Shown one piece after another: positions 1-6,784 of a stretch of 13,708 nucleotides of DNA. The stretch covers positions 1 through 13,708 of the forward strand of contig JBBIII010000064.1 of NCBI GenBank assembly GCA_037446575.1, read 5' to 3'. Position 1 is the stretch's first letter, and the number at the start of each line of letters is the position of its first letter. A model generated the notes under the pieces. That model was not told the DNA's origin and did no database searches. It saw nothing but the letters and a program-made list of their open reading frames with translations. Source of the DNA: JBBIII01 sp037446575. GTDB taxonomy: Bacteria; Bacteroidota; Ignavibacteria; UBA10030. The position numbers were made by a program, and so were the translations under genes.

Positions 1-285
1 AAGAATGTTTTTAATTATCCTAATCCATTCAAATCTGAAACTCACTTTACGTTTATTTTAACTAACTATGTCGATGATATTACAATTAAGATATATACTA
101 TTACAGGCAGACTTATTCAAGAAATAAAAGTGCCATTTCAAGGAACCCCCTATTATCAGGTATTTTGGAATGGAAGGGACCGCGATGGCGATGAAGTTGC
201 CAACGGAATATATTTCTATAAAATTATTGCAAAATATAATGGCGAGGTCAAAGAAGTGATTCAAAAGTTAGCTAAAATTAGATAG
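1..285 (+). CDS. C-terminal fragment of a secreted protein with a FlgD-like / type IX secretion C-terminal domain (5' end outside the window)
   Basis: Frame 1 is open from the first base to a TAG at 283-285, giving 94 residues that form only the C-terminus of a larger protein. The fragment shows NYPNPF at residues 5-10, then a beta-rich stretch with IKIYTITGRLI, then WNGRDRDGDEVANGIYFYKI, and it ends in KLAKIR. NYPNPF followed by a WdGrD..G..v..GiYfY block and a short basic end is the usual layout of FlgD Ig-like / type A sorting domains. T9SS uses such domains to carry cargo across the outer membrane. In Ignavibacteria-like genomes the PorU sortase can also end in such a domain, so the missing part could be a cargo enzyme or PorU itself. 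The next gene starts 8 bases after this stop, so the two are probably co-transcribed. The domain type is fairly sure; the identity of the full protein is not. Confidence 0.8.
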   Translation, partial: KNVFNYPNPFKSETHFTFILTNYVDDITIKIYTITGRLIQEIKVPFQGTPYYQVFWNGRDRDGDEVANGIYFYKIIAKYNGEVKEVIQKLAKIR

Positions 286-287
286 GA
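284..287 (+). promoter_or_regulatory. Ribosome-binding site AGGA that fixes a TTG start
   Basis: AGGA overlaps the TAG stop of the upstream gene and lies 6 bases before the TTG at 294. It is the best Shine-Dalgarno match near this gene. The next in-frame ATG would lie about 110 codons downstream and would remove the nucleotide-binding half of the glycosyltransferase. The overlap with the stop codon suggests that translation of the two genes is coupled. Confidence 0.6.
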
Positions 288-293
288 TTTAAA

Positions 294-1031
294 TTGGATT
301 TTTCAATAATTATTCCAACATATAACGAAGAAAAGTATTTAGAAAGATGTATTCGATCTATTCTTAATCAGAAGTATGAGCGATCTAAATATGAAATAAT
401 TGTGTCCGATGCTAAAAGCAACGACGGAACTATTAAAATAGCCGAGTCTTTAGCTGATAAAATTTTAGTTGATGAACGACGTGGCATTGCATATGGCAGA
501 AATCTTGGAGCACAAAATGCAAATGGCAACATTCTAATTTTTGTGGATGCCGATGCTATCTTAGCCCAAGATTTTTTATTCCATACAAATCTTTCATTTA
601 AAGATGAGACTATAATAGCTATGTCTGGAATTGCACATCCTAATGATGGAAATATTTTACAACGATTTGTTTATTTTAAGACATACAGATTAGCTTGGCT
701 GCTTAATACATTAGGACTGTCATTATTTCCCGGTGTATGCGTTGCATATCGAAAGGAAAAATTTTTATCTTTAAGAGGATTCCGTGAAGATTTTGGTATT
801 GTTGAAGATTTGGATTTAAGTAGAAGAGCTTCTCGTATTGGAAAATGTTTTGTAAATTGTAAAGCAAAAGCTTATGTTTCCACACGGAGATTAGATAAAC
901 ATTTATTTTCGGCTGTTTTATTTCATATATTTTGCGATATAAAATATTTGTTGACAGGTAAAGCTCCATCTGTATATCCTAAATTAGAAGAAATTAAGTC
1001 GTGGCGTGATTATTGGAAAAGTATAAAATAA
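294..1031 (+). CDS. Family 2 (GT-A fold) glycosyltransferase, TTG start
   Basis: This is a 245-residue GT-A fold glycosyltransferase that should transfer a sugar from a nucleotide-sugar donor to an unknown acceptor at the inner face of the inner membrane. Residues 4-13 (SIIIPTYNEE) form the first beta strand and nucleotide-binding loop. D39 and the SNDGT that follows continue the donor site. DAD at 85-87 is the metal-binding DxD motif, and E171-D172 in GIVEDLDLSRR match the catalytic-base region of the family. Length fits a single-domain enzyme with no extra C-terminal module. A hydrophobic stretch near residues 203-218 could touch the membrane, but no clear transmembrane anchor is present. 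The TTG start is supported by the AGGA at 284-287. It is followed after 12 bases by a Wzi-like outer-membrane protein, which points to surface glycan or lipopolysaccharide work. Family is firm; substrate is unknown. Confidence 0.9.
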   Translation: MDFSIIIPTYNEEKYLERCIRSILNQKYERSKYEIIVSDAKSNDGTIKIAESLADKILVDERRGIAYGRNLGAQNANGNILIFVDADAILAQDFLFHTNLSFKDETIIAMSGIAHPNDGNILQRFVYFKTYRLAWLLNTLGLSLFPGVCVAYRKEKFLSLRGFREDFGIVEDLDLSRRASRIGKCFVNCKAKAYVSTRRLDKHLFSAVLFHIFCDIKYLLTGKAPSVYPKLEEIKSWRDYWKSIK

Positions 1032-1043
1032 TAAGGAATAGAT

Positions 1044-2669
1044 ATGAAGAAGCACATTATCATCATAATTTTGATAGTTATATCTTTTAAAGCTGAGTTG
1101 AGTTCACAAGTAATTTATCTTGCGCAATCTCATGACGTATATTCCTTTTTGAAAAGGATGGAAGCGCGTCAATTAATTGCAGATTACAAAGATGCCGCAA
1201 AACCGTTAGCGCGATTAACGATTGCGAAAATGTTGAAACAACTTGAAACACGTACAGACGAACTAACGCGCGTTGAGAGAGAAGCTTATGAATTTTTTGT
1301 AACTGAATTTAAATATGAACTGCTTATTCTCGCAAATGATCCGCAACCCACTGAATTAAGATGGCACTTGTATTCATACGAACTAACCGAAGGACAGGCT
1401 AACTTTGATATTAATTATAAATATGCCTATACCTCAGAAGCGGGAAAATCGCGAACATTACGATCACAGGGTGCAACAACGTATGGATATTTGTTTAATG
1501 ATATAGGTTTTTATTTCAAATGGATTGATAACCATGAAAAGGGCGATAATATAAATTATGATAAGCTTAATACGCCTGAACAGGGGATTACATTTAAAAC
1601 AAAACAAAGTCATAAAGCAGTTGAGTATAACACAATTGATGCTCAACTATCATGGAGAATTGGTTCCTTTGATTTTTCGTTGGAAAAATCATCAAATTTT
1701 TGGGGATATGGTAAATTGGGGAGTGTAATAATATCTGAAAAAGCGCCGTCATATCCACAAATCAAAATGAGAGTCCCATTATCTGAAAATATAGATTTTA
1801 TTTATTTCCATGGAGAATTAAATTCTAATATTATTGATTCATCAAGTTCGTATTTTGTTACATATCCAAACCAATTCTATTCAACGTTTCGTAGAATTGA
1901 CCATTCAAAATATATTGCCGCACATCTATTAGAATTTTCTCTTTTTAAGGGAGTTGATTTATCAATAGGAGAATCGGTAATTTACTCAGATCGTGGACCT
2001 TTGCTTATATACTTAATACCAATAATGTTCTTCAAAGCGGCGGAACATTACAATAGAGATAATGATAATACTCAGTTATTTGGTACTTTAGACTTGAATG
2101 TTATTAAGAATATTAATTTTACATTTTCATTATTTATTGATGAATTAAATACAGATGAATTATTCGATCCAAATAAATCACGCAGGCAGGTTGCATTTTC
2201 GTCTGGTATTAGAATATACGATATGCCAATAGAAAATATAGAGTTCTATGTCGAATACACACGCGCCAACCATAGCGTGTATAATCACAAATATCCTGCT
2301 ACAACGTTCACAAATAATGGCTATGATCTTGGTTCATGGATTGGTCAAAATGCCGATGACATTTATTGGGAGCTACTTTATACGCCTATAAGACAATTAA
2401 AACTTGGTTTTAATTATGAAGCTTTTAGAAAAGGAGGTAACGCAAGCCTTAGTGATCAATATTCGGTAGATGGCGGTAAATTGCCGTTTTTATTCGATCT
2501 GCAGAGAGAAGAGCGATCGGTAGGTTTTTTTGCGCAGTATCAACCTTTACGTGATATATTTATCAATGCACGAATTAAAATGAAAACCATCAATGATAAA
2601 TATTTTCCAACGTTGAATCAGAATAAAAAAATGGAATATTATTTAAGCGCGGGATTAGGTTTGTGGTAA
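1044..2669 (+). CDS. Wzi-like capsule-assembly family outer-membrane beta-barrel protein
   Basis: This 541-residue protein begins with a typical signal peptide: KK followed by a long isoleucine-rich core, with likely cleavage near residues 20-22 (LSSQ). Residues about 27-90 form a helical charged segment (VYSFLKRMEARQLI, then PLARLTIAKMLKQL) like the N-terminal plug region of Wzi-family proteins. The rest is alternating aromatic and polar strands typical of an outer-membrane barrel. NFWGYGKLGSVIISEKAPSY at 218-237 resembles the conserved WG...SE.AP block of the family, and the chain ends in LSAGLGLW, with a terminal aromatic as in a beta-signal. E. coli Wzi binds capsular polysaccharide at the cell surface; in this lineage the partner is unknown. 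An AAGGA at 1033-1037 lies 6 bases before the ATG. The protein is somewhat longer than E. coli Wzi. Co-transcription with the upstream glycosyltransferase suggests a role in displaying or anchoring a surface polysaccharide. The family assignment rests on motif recall rather than a search. Confidence 0.78.
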   Translation: MKKHIIIIILIVISFKAELSSQVIYLAQSHDVYSFLKRMEARQLIADYKDAAKPLARLTIAKMLKQLETRTDELTRVEREAYEFFVTEFKYELLILANDPQPTELRWHLYSYELTEGQANFDINYKYAYTSEAGKSRTLRSQGATTYGYLFNDIGFYFKWIDNHEKGDNINYDKLNTPEQGITFKTKQSHKAVEYNTIDAQLSWRIGSFDFSLEKSSNFWGYGKLGSVIISEKAPSYPQIKMRVPLSENIDFIYFHGELNSNIIDSSSSYFVTYPNQFYSTFRRIDHSKYIAAHLLEFSLFKGVDLSIGESVIYSDRGPLLIYLIPIMFFKAAEHYNRDNDNTQLFGTLDLNVIKNINFTFSLFIDELNTDELFDPNKSRRQVAFSSGIRIYDMPIENIEFYVEYTRANHSVYNHKYPATTFTNNGYDLGSWIGQNADDIYWELLYTPIRQLKLGFNYEAFRKGGNASLSDQYSVDGGKLPFLFDLQREERSVGFFAQYQPLRDIFINARIKMKTINDKYFPTLNQNKKMEYYLSAGLGLW

Positions 2670-2678
2670 AAAAAAAGC

Positions 2679-3608
2679 TTAGTTGGTTTGCAGATTTTTA
2701 AAATATTCTAATAATAAACCATAACGTAAACCTCTATCGCTCACAATAATTTCTCTCTTTTCGACTTTCTTCATAATTTCTTTGAGAATTATTATTCCAG
2801 CAAGAATAATATCTGCTCGTAATGGATGTATCGAGGGATAATTCAATATTTGTTCTATTGTACATAATTTCAGTTGATCATAAATTTCAATTATTTTATT
2901 TAAAGTAAGAAGATGATGATTAACTTTAGTCTTGTCGAATTCGATTAGGTTTAAATCTATTGCCGCCAATGTAGTTAATGTTCCTGCCACGCCAATTAGT
3001 TTAATATCTCTCGAAAGAGAATTTAGCGGTTCAATATGCTTTTGTACTAATATGGTCGTTTCATTAATTGCTTCCATATCAGGCGGACTTTTTTTAAAGA
3101 TTCTTTCAGTGAGTCTCACGCTACCAATATCAATACTTGCGTATTCTATGATTTTTGTTTCGTTGCCTTTTACTAATTCTGTACTGCCGCCGCCAATATC
3201 TAAAACAGCAAATTTATTATTTTCTGATTCGTCAATAAAATCGGAAATAGCTCCCATATACGATAGCTCTGCTTCTTCTTTAGCAGATATTATTTGAATA
3301 TCAATTGAAAGTCTGTTTTTAATAAATTGAATAAATTCAGTACTATTTTTTGCAGTTCTAAGAGCGCTTGTTCCAAACGCTTTGAGCTTTTCTACGTTAT
3401 AAGAATTAGCGATTATTTTTAATTGAGATAATATTTTAAGAGTTCTTGCAAAAGTTTCTTGACTTATATTGCCATGCTCATCAACACCTTTGCCAAGTCG
3501 CGCAATGAAATGCTCATCCGTAATAACTGATATTGAGCCATCCGAATGAATATCGGCAATAAGCATTAGTATAGTATTCGTTCCAATATCAATAACAGCA
3601 CAACGCAT
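2679..3608 (-). CDS. Ppx/GppA-family phosphatase (exopolyphosphatase or pppGpp pyrophosphatase)
   Basis: This 309-residue cytoplasmic enzyme has the ASKHA (actin/hexokinase-like) fold of the Ppx/GppA family, which hydrolyses the terminal phosphate of polyphosphate or the 5' phosphate of pppGpp. Visible motifs are DIGTNT at 7-12 (phosphate loop 1), KEEAELSY at 110-117 with the catalytic glutamate, DIGGGSTE at 137-144 (phosphate loop 2), GVAGTLTT at 206-213, HPLRADIILAG at 261-271 and SDRGLRYGLL at 290-299. About 310 residues matches the short two-domain form. The C-terminal HD-like and extra domains of E. coli Ppx and GppA (about 500 residues) are absent, so the sequence cannot decide between the two activities. 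The ATG follows the stop of prmA after a single base, with CAGG about 9 bases upstream, so the pair is translated from one message. It is the last gene of this operon and converges on the Wzi-like gene. Confidence 0.93.
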   Translation of the reverse strand: MRCAVIDIGTNTILMLIADIHSDGSISVITDEHFIARLGKGVDEHGNISQETFARTLKILSQLKIIANSYNVEKLKAFGTSALRTAKNSTEFIQFIKNRLSIDIQIISAKEEAELSYMGAISDFIDESENNKFAVLDIGGGSTELVKGNETKIIEYASIDIGSVRLTERIFKKSPPDMEAINETTILVQKHIEPLNSLSRDIKLIGVAGTLTTLAAIDLNLIEFDKTKVNHHLLTLNKIIEIYDQLKLCTIEQILNYPSIHPLRADIILAGIIILKEIMKKVEKREIIVSDRGLRYGLLLEYFKNLQTN

Positions 3609-3609
3609 T

Positions 3610-4470
3610 TTATAACCTGCTAAGTACTAACGCCAACCATCCATTTTCTTTAACTTTTTCTAAGACCTTTAGTGAGTTAGTTCTGAATAATTTATTAAGC
3701 GATTTGGCATCATTTACCAACACACCAGAAAAAATCATTACACCATTCTTACTTAAATAGCTTGCAAGAGAGTGACAATACTTGATTATTGTCTTGTAAT
3801 CGATATTTGCAACTATAAGATCATATCGTCGTTTGGGTATACTACTGATACCTCCTAAAATGATTCTCACTTTATTGTGAACATGATTTAGTTTTATATT
3901 TTCAGTAGCATTATTAAAAGCCCATTCGTCATTATCTACTGCTACAACAGACGATGCACCATATTTAATGCAGGCAATTCCAAGTATCGCTGTACCGCAA
4001 CCGAAATCGAGGACACTTGCTTCGGGTTTGATAAATTTTTCTATCAGAGAGAGCGTAAGTCTCGTAGTTTCGTGGTGTCCAGTTCCAAACGACATTTTTG
4101 GATCAATATTGATAACAATTTTATTGCTGTATTTTATGGGCAGTATTTTCCAAGATGGCTTAATGATTAATGTAGATGTTGCTTTTACTATACCGATATT
4201 TTTTTCCCATTCCTCATTCCAATTTCGATTTGTTAAATTTATTTTCTTCCACGAAATGACAGCTTTTGGAAATTCTTTATTAAAATTGAAAAGTATGTTA
4301 TTAAATTTATTTATAAGAGTTGGGTTGAATATTCTGAATGGAATAAAACAGGATAGAGTATCATCATCTTGTAAAAAACCGTTAAAACCTATATTGCTTA
4401 ATTGACCAATAATTAGATCCTGATATTTTATATCAATCGTTATCGTAATTTGGCACCATTTATTATCCAT
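3610..4470 (-). CDS. prmA: Ribosomal protein L11 methyltransferase
   Basis: PrmA methylates lysines and the N-terminal amine of ribosomal protein L11, using S-adenosylmethionine (SAM). The 286 residues fit the family length. The N-terminal about 90 residues are the L11-recognition domain and end in NWNEEWEK (84-91), a PrmA hallmark. IDPKMSFGTGHHETTR at 122-137 is the family-specific linker and substrate loop. VLDFGCGTAILGI at 153-165 is SAM motif I, VAVDNDEWA at 177-184 is the acidic motif II region that binds the ribose, and LIVANI at 218-223 is motif IV at the active site. The ATG at 4468-4470 lies inside the last codons of the upstream membrane-protein gene (8-base overlap), which implies translational coupling. 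The downstream Ppx/GppA gene begins one base after the stop. Confidence 0.96.
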   Translation of the reverse strand: MDNKWCQITITIDIKYQDLIIGQLSNIGFNGFLQDDDTLSCFIPFRIFNPTLINKFNNILFNFNKEFPKAVISWKKINLTNRNWNEEWEKNIGIVKATSTLIIKPSWKILPIKYSNKIVINIDPKMSFGTGHHETTRLTLSLIEKFIKPEASVLDFGCGTAILGIACIKYGASSVVAVDNDEWAFNNATENIKLNHVHNKVRIILGGISSIPKRRYDLIVANIDYKTIIKYCHSLASYLSKNGVMIFSGVLVNDAKSLNKLFRTNSLKVLEKVKENGWLALVLSRL

Positions 4471-5143
4471 TTAGTTTTTCCATTTTTGAGGCATAATATT
4501 TATTTAATACTTCATTGAGTATGGATTGATTTAACTGAAGCCAAAAGATTTGATCGCGATAATTCTCCTGCATTTTCCTATCTGCTTTGTTGTATCTGAC
4601 ATTTAGTAGGTAAATAAACCAAACAAAAATAGAGAACATTATTAGTCCTTGCATTTCAATAAGCAAGCAACCTGAAGCTAATTGAATAACTATGCATAAA
4701 ATTGAAATCAATGCAAACCAAAAAGAAGTACGGCGTGTTTGAATCATAATATGATATATTGAGCCGAAGTAAAATATTTTTTCATGGAAAACTGCAGGGA
4801 TATAGTTGTTAAGTATGTAAAAATATATTTGGCGTGCTTCGACCTCTTCTAAAGGAGGATAAGTGGGCATTTTCCTAGCTAATTGCTGTATATATGAACT
4901 TGGTAGATTTTCAATAAATGCTTTCCTGCGCTTAGTCGTTTCTTTGGCATACATTGTAAAACTAGAAGTCATTAAAAATAAAAAAAACAAAAGTAACAAT
5001 TGAATAGATGTAAATTCAAAAGTCAAAAATCTGTTTAAAAAAAGATGCATAAGAAGGAAAAGCAAAGATGTAAAATAAAAACCGGGTATTATTATCCTAA
5101 AAAATTCATATATCCCGAATGTTGTTCTATTTGAATGTATCAT
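4463..5143 (-). CDS. Unrecognised membrane protein with four predicted transmembrane helices
   Basis: I do not recognise this 226-residue protein. It has two hydrophobic pairs: helices near residues 17-36 and 46-64, then a polar stretch of about 75 residues, then helices near 140-160 and 164-181, and a charged C-terminal tail of about 45 residues. The polar middle contains KETTKRRKAF (67-76), and by the positive-inside rule this loop and both termini are probably cytoplasmic. The N-terminus has YEFFRIIIPGFYF at 12-24, with an IPG turn entering helix 1. No catalytic motif, signal peptidase site or known domain is evident. The ATG at 5141-5143 is the only reasonable start, because an in-frame TAA lies 15 bases upstream. 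Shine-Dalgarno support is weak (GAG only). It lies 34 bases after dacB and overlaps prmA by 8 bases, so it belongs to this operon. The long open frame and its coupling to prmA make it very likely a real gene. Confidence 0.85.
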   Translation of the reverse strand: MIHSNRTTFGIYEFFRIIIPGFYFTSLLFLLMHLFLNRFLTFEFTSIQLLLLFFLFLMTSSFTMYAKETTKRRKAFIENLPSSYIQQLARKMPTYPPLEEVEARQIYFYILNNYIPAVFHEKIFYFGSIYHIMIQTRRTSFWFALISILCIVIQLASGCLLIEMQGLIMFSIFVWFIYLLNVRYNKADRKMQENYRDQIFWLQLNQSILNEVLNKYYASKMEKLNG

Positions 5144-5177
5144 TTTAGCGCTCGATTATTGTGAATAATTTTCATGT

Positions 5178-6638
5178 TTAAATTCTTCGGCTGAAATATG
5201 CCAATAAAACGCATAATTTATCCTGCATATTTCTGTAGTTTGTAGCTGAATTTATAAAGTTTTGCATCATTATTGAAAATGCTAACATCTCTCCATCTCG
5301 AGTTTGAACATACCCGGAGAGACAACTGACACCTCTTAGAGTTCCCGTTTTTGCACGAAGATTATTTAAAACAGGATACTCATTCAGTCGGAAAGCTAAT
5401 GTGCCATCGACGCCAGCTATTGGCAACGAATTGTAAAAGACAGGAAAAATGCGAGGCATTCTGTAGACTGCTGTGAGCAATTGAACAATCTGTTCGGTAT
5501 TTATCAGGTTATATCGAGAAATTCCGGATCCATCAACTATAGATAACTTTGTAGTATCAATGCCTATGTTAGAAATAAATTCTTTTAAAGCAGAGATGCC
5601 ATTTTTAGTAGACCCTGGAATTCCATTTCTTTTTACGCCTAATATTTTAATAATATTTTCCGCTGATAAATTATCGCTATTTTTTTTTAGATTATTAATT
5701 ACAGTTTCAATTGATTGATAATGTTGAACTATTACTTTTGAATTGGAAAATACCTGCCCCTTTGCTATTTCGCCAGCCACAAAAATTCCTGCACGCTTTA
5801 AAGATTCTTTAAATAAATAACCTGCGTATATTTCTGGATTTTTTAATGAAAATTTTTGTGAGGATTGACTATAAATTGGCATATTTCCGTTTAGTATAAT
5901 TGTATTTAGATTGTTTAAAAATATACAATTTATTTTAAAAGGATATTGAATGCCATATTGTCGTACCTTTGCATTATTAATTATTTGGACATAATTAGTT
6001 ACGGGTTCAAGTAGATAAATAAGTGAATTAGAATCTGAAATAGCAGTAATACTTATGCAATTCTTATTAATTGAAAGAGCGTTAATATAAGGGGCGTCGG
6101 GTTCAGTTTCATCGTCCCACATCCAACCGGGTCCCCAAAAAACATCGTCAAAATAAGAATCATCGATTACTATGTTACCTGTTATATTAGTTATACCCAT
6201 TTGACTAATGACTTGTACTATTGAATCCATGTCACTTGTACAAAAATCAGGATTCCCAAAACCTTTCAGATAAATATTACCTATAATATTTTTACCTAAA
6301 TCATTACTATCGATATAAACTGATGTATTGAACAAATAATTAGTATCTAAAAAATATAACGCTGAAGCCGCAGTAAATAATTTTACATTTGATGCTGGAT
6401 GCATTAATATTTTACTTTTATGTTCAAATAGGACCTCATCATTTTCCAATGATACAACTTTAATACTTACCTGAGACGGAACAAATAAGGAATCATTAAT
6501 AATATTATTTATATTTTTATGAAGTCGTTCAACTGGATTAGGTGCAAGGCAGGGCATTGTCGAAGTGCTATTCTTAGTTATTTGGATAGGACGACAACTT
6601 AAAAATAAAAATATTGTAAGAATAATATAATATCTCAT
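5178..6638 (-). CDS. dacB: PBP4-type D-alanyl-D-alanine carboxypeptidase/endopeptidase, probable lipoprotein
   Basis: This 486-residue serine D,D-peptidase of the S13 (PBP4) family trims or cleaves peptidoglycan stem peptides and cross-links in the periplasm. The three penicillin-binding motifs are visible: S83-N-V-K86 (SxxK, nucleophile and base) inside PASNVKLFTAAS, S321-D-N323 (SxN), and K430-T-G432 (KTG) in AKTGTLRGVSCLSGY. VDGSGIS at 368-374 is a further family signature. Between the first and second motifs lies the large insert domain typical of this class. The N-terminus, MRYYIILTIFLFLSC, ends at C15 in a relaxed lipobox, so it may be a lipoprotein held at a membrane facing the periplasm; an ordinary signal peptide is the alternative. 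No convincing Shine-Dalgarno site precedes the ATG. It is the first gene of the minus-strand operon and is divergent from secA. Family is firm; the lipoprotein call is an inference. Confidence 0.94.
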   Translation of the reverse strand: MRYYIILTIFLFLSCRPIQITKNSTSTMPCLAPNPVERLHKNINNIINDSLFVPSQVSIKVVSLENDEVLFEHKSKILMHPASNVKLFTAASALYFLDTNYLFNTSVYIDSNDLGKNIIGNIYLKGFGNPDFCTSDMDSIVQVISQMGITNITGNIVIDDSYFDDVFWGPGWMWDDETEPDAPYINALSINKNCISITAISDSNSLIYLLEPVTNYVQIINNAKVRQYGIQYPFKINCIFLNNLNTIILNGNMPIYSQSSQKFSLKNPEIYAGYLFKESLKRAGIFVAGEIAKGQVFSNSKVIVQHYQSIETVINNLKKNSDNLSAENIIKILGVKRNGIPGSTKNGISALKEFISNIGIDTTKLSIVDGSGISRYNLINTEQIVQLLTAVYRMPRIFPVFYNSLPIAGVDGTLAFRLNEYPVLNNLRAKTGTLRGVSCLSGYVQTRDGEMLAFSIMMQNFINSATNYRNMQDKLCVLLAYFSRRI

Positions 6639-6784
6639 TTGAACAATCGATTCATAAATATTTTAATCAATTGAATTTCTTCTTAAAACATTAAAAATGC
6701 AAGAATCGGAAGAAACGTAACCTTGCAATCTCATCGAAAAATGGGTATCTTTTTATCAAAATTAATCACAATTGAAAGTTAAGA
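6639..6784. promoter_or_regulatory. Divergent promoter region between dacB and secA
   Basis: These 146 A+T-rich bases separate two divergent genes, so they should hold the promoters for the dacB operon (leftward) and for secA (rightward). I see no long inverted repeat, operator pair, terminator or RNA gene in it. The only candidate I would name is the rightward element at 6723-6753, listed separately. For dacB no leftward promoter stands out above the A+T background. Confidence 0.5.
6723..6753 (+). promoter_or_regulatory. Possible Bacteroidota-type promoter for secA
   Basis: TTG at 6723-6725 is followed after 20 bases by TATCTTTT at 6746-6753. This resembles the Bacteroidota -33/-7 pattern (TTG, about 19-21 bases, then TAnnTTTG), although the last base of the -7 box is T rather than G. 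It would place the transcript start around 6760, about 25 bases before the secA GTG. The match is partial and the region is A+T-rich, so chance is a real possibility. Confidence 0.25.

Noticed and set aside
2668..2676. Run of nine A (nine T on the minus strand) just after the Ppx/GppA stop, as a terminator
   Set aside because: No convincing stem precedes the T-run on the minus strand, and the plus strand has no T-run after the Wzi-like gene. The A+T background makes such a run unremarkable.
2932..3297. A 121-codon plus-strand open frame
   Set aside because: It is antisense to the Ppx/GppA gene and has only low-complexity hydrophobic content.
3968..4405. A 145-codon plus-strand open frame
   Set aside because: It lies wholly antisense to prmA, whose motifs are all on the minus strand, and its translation shows no family feature.
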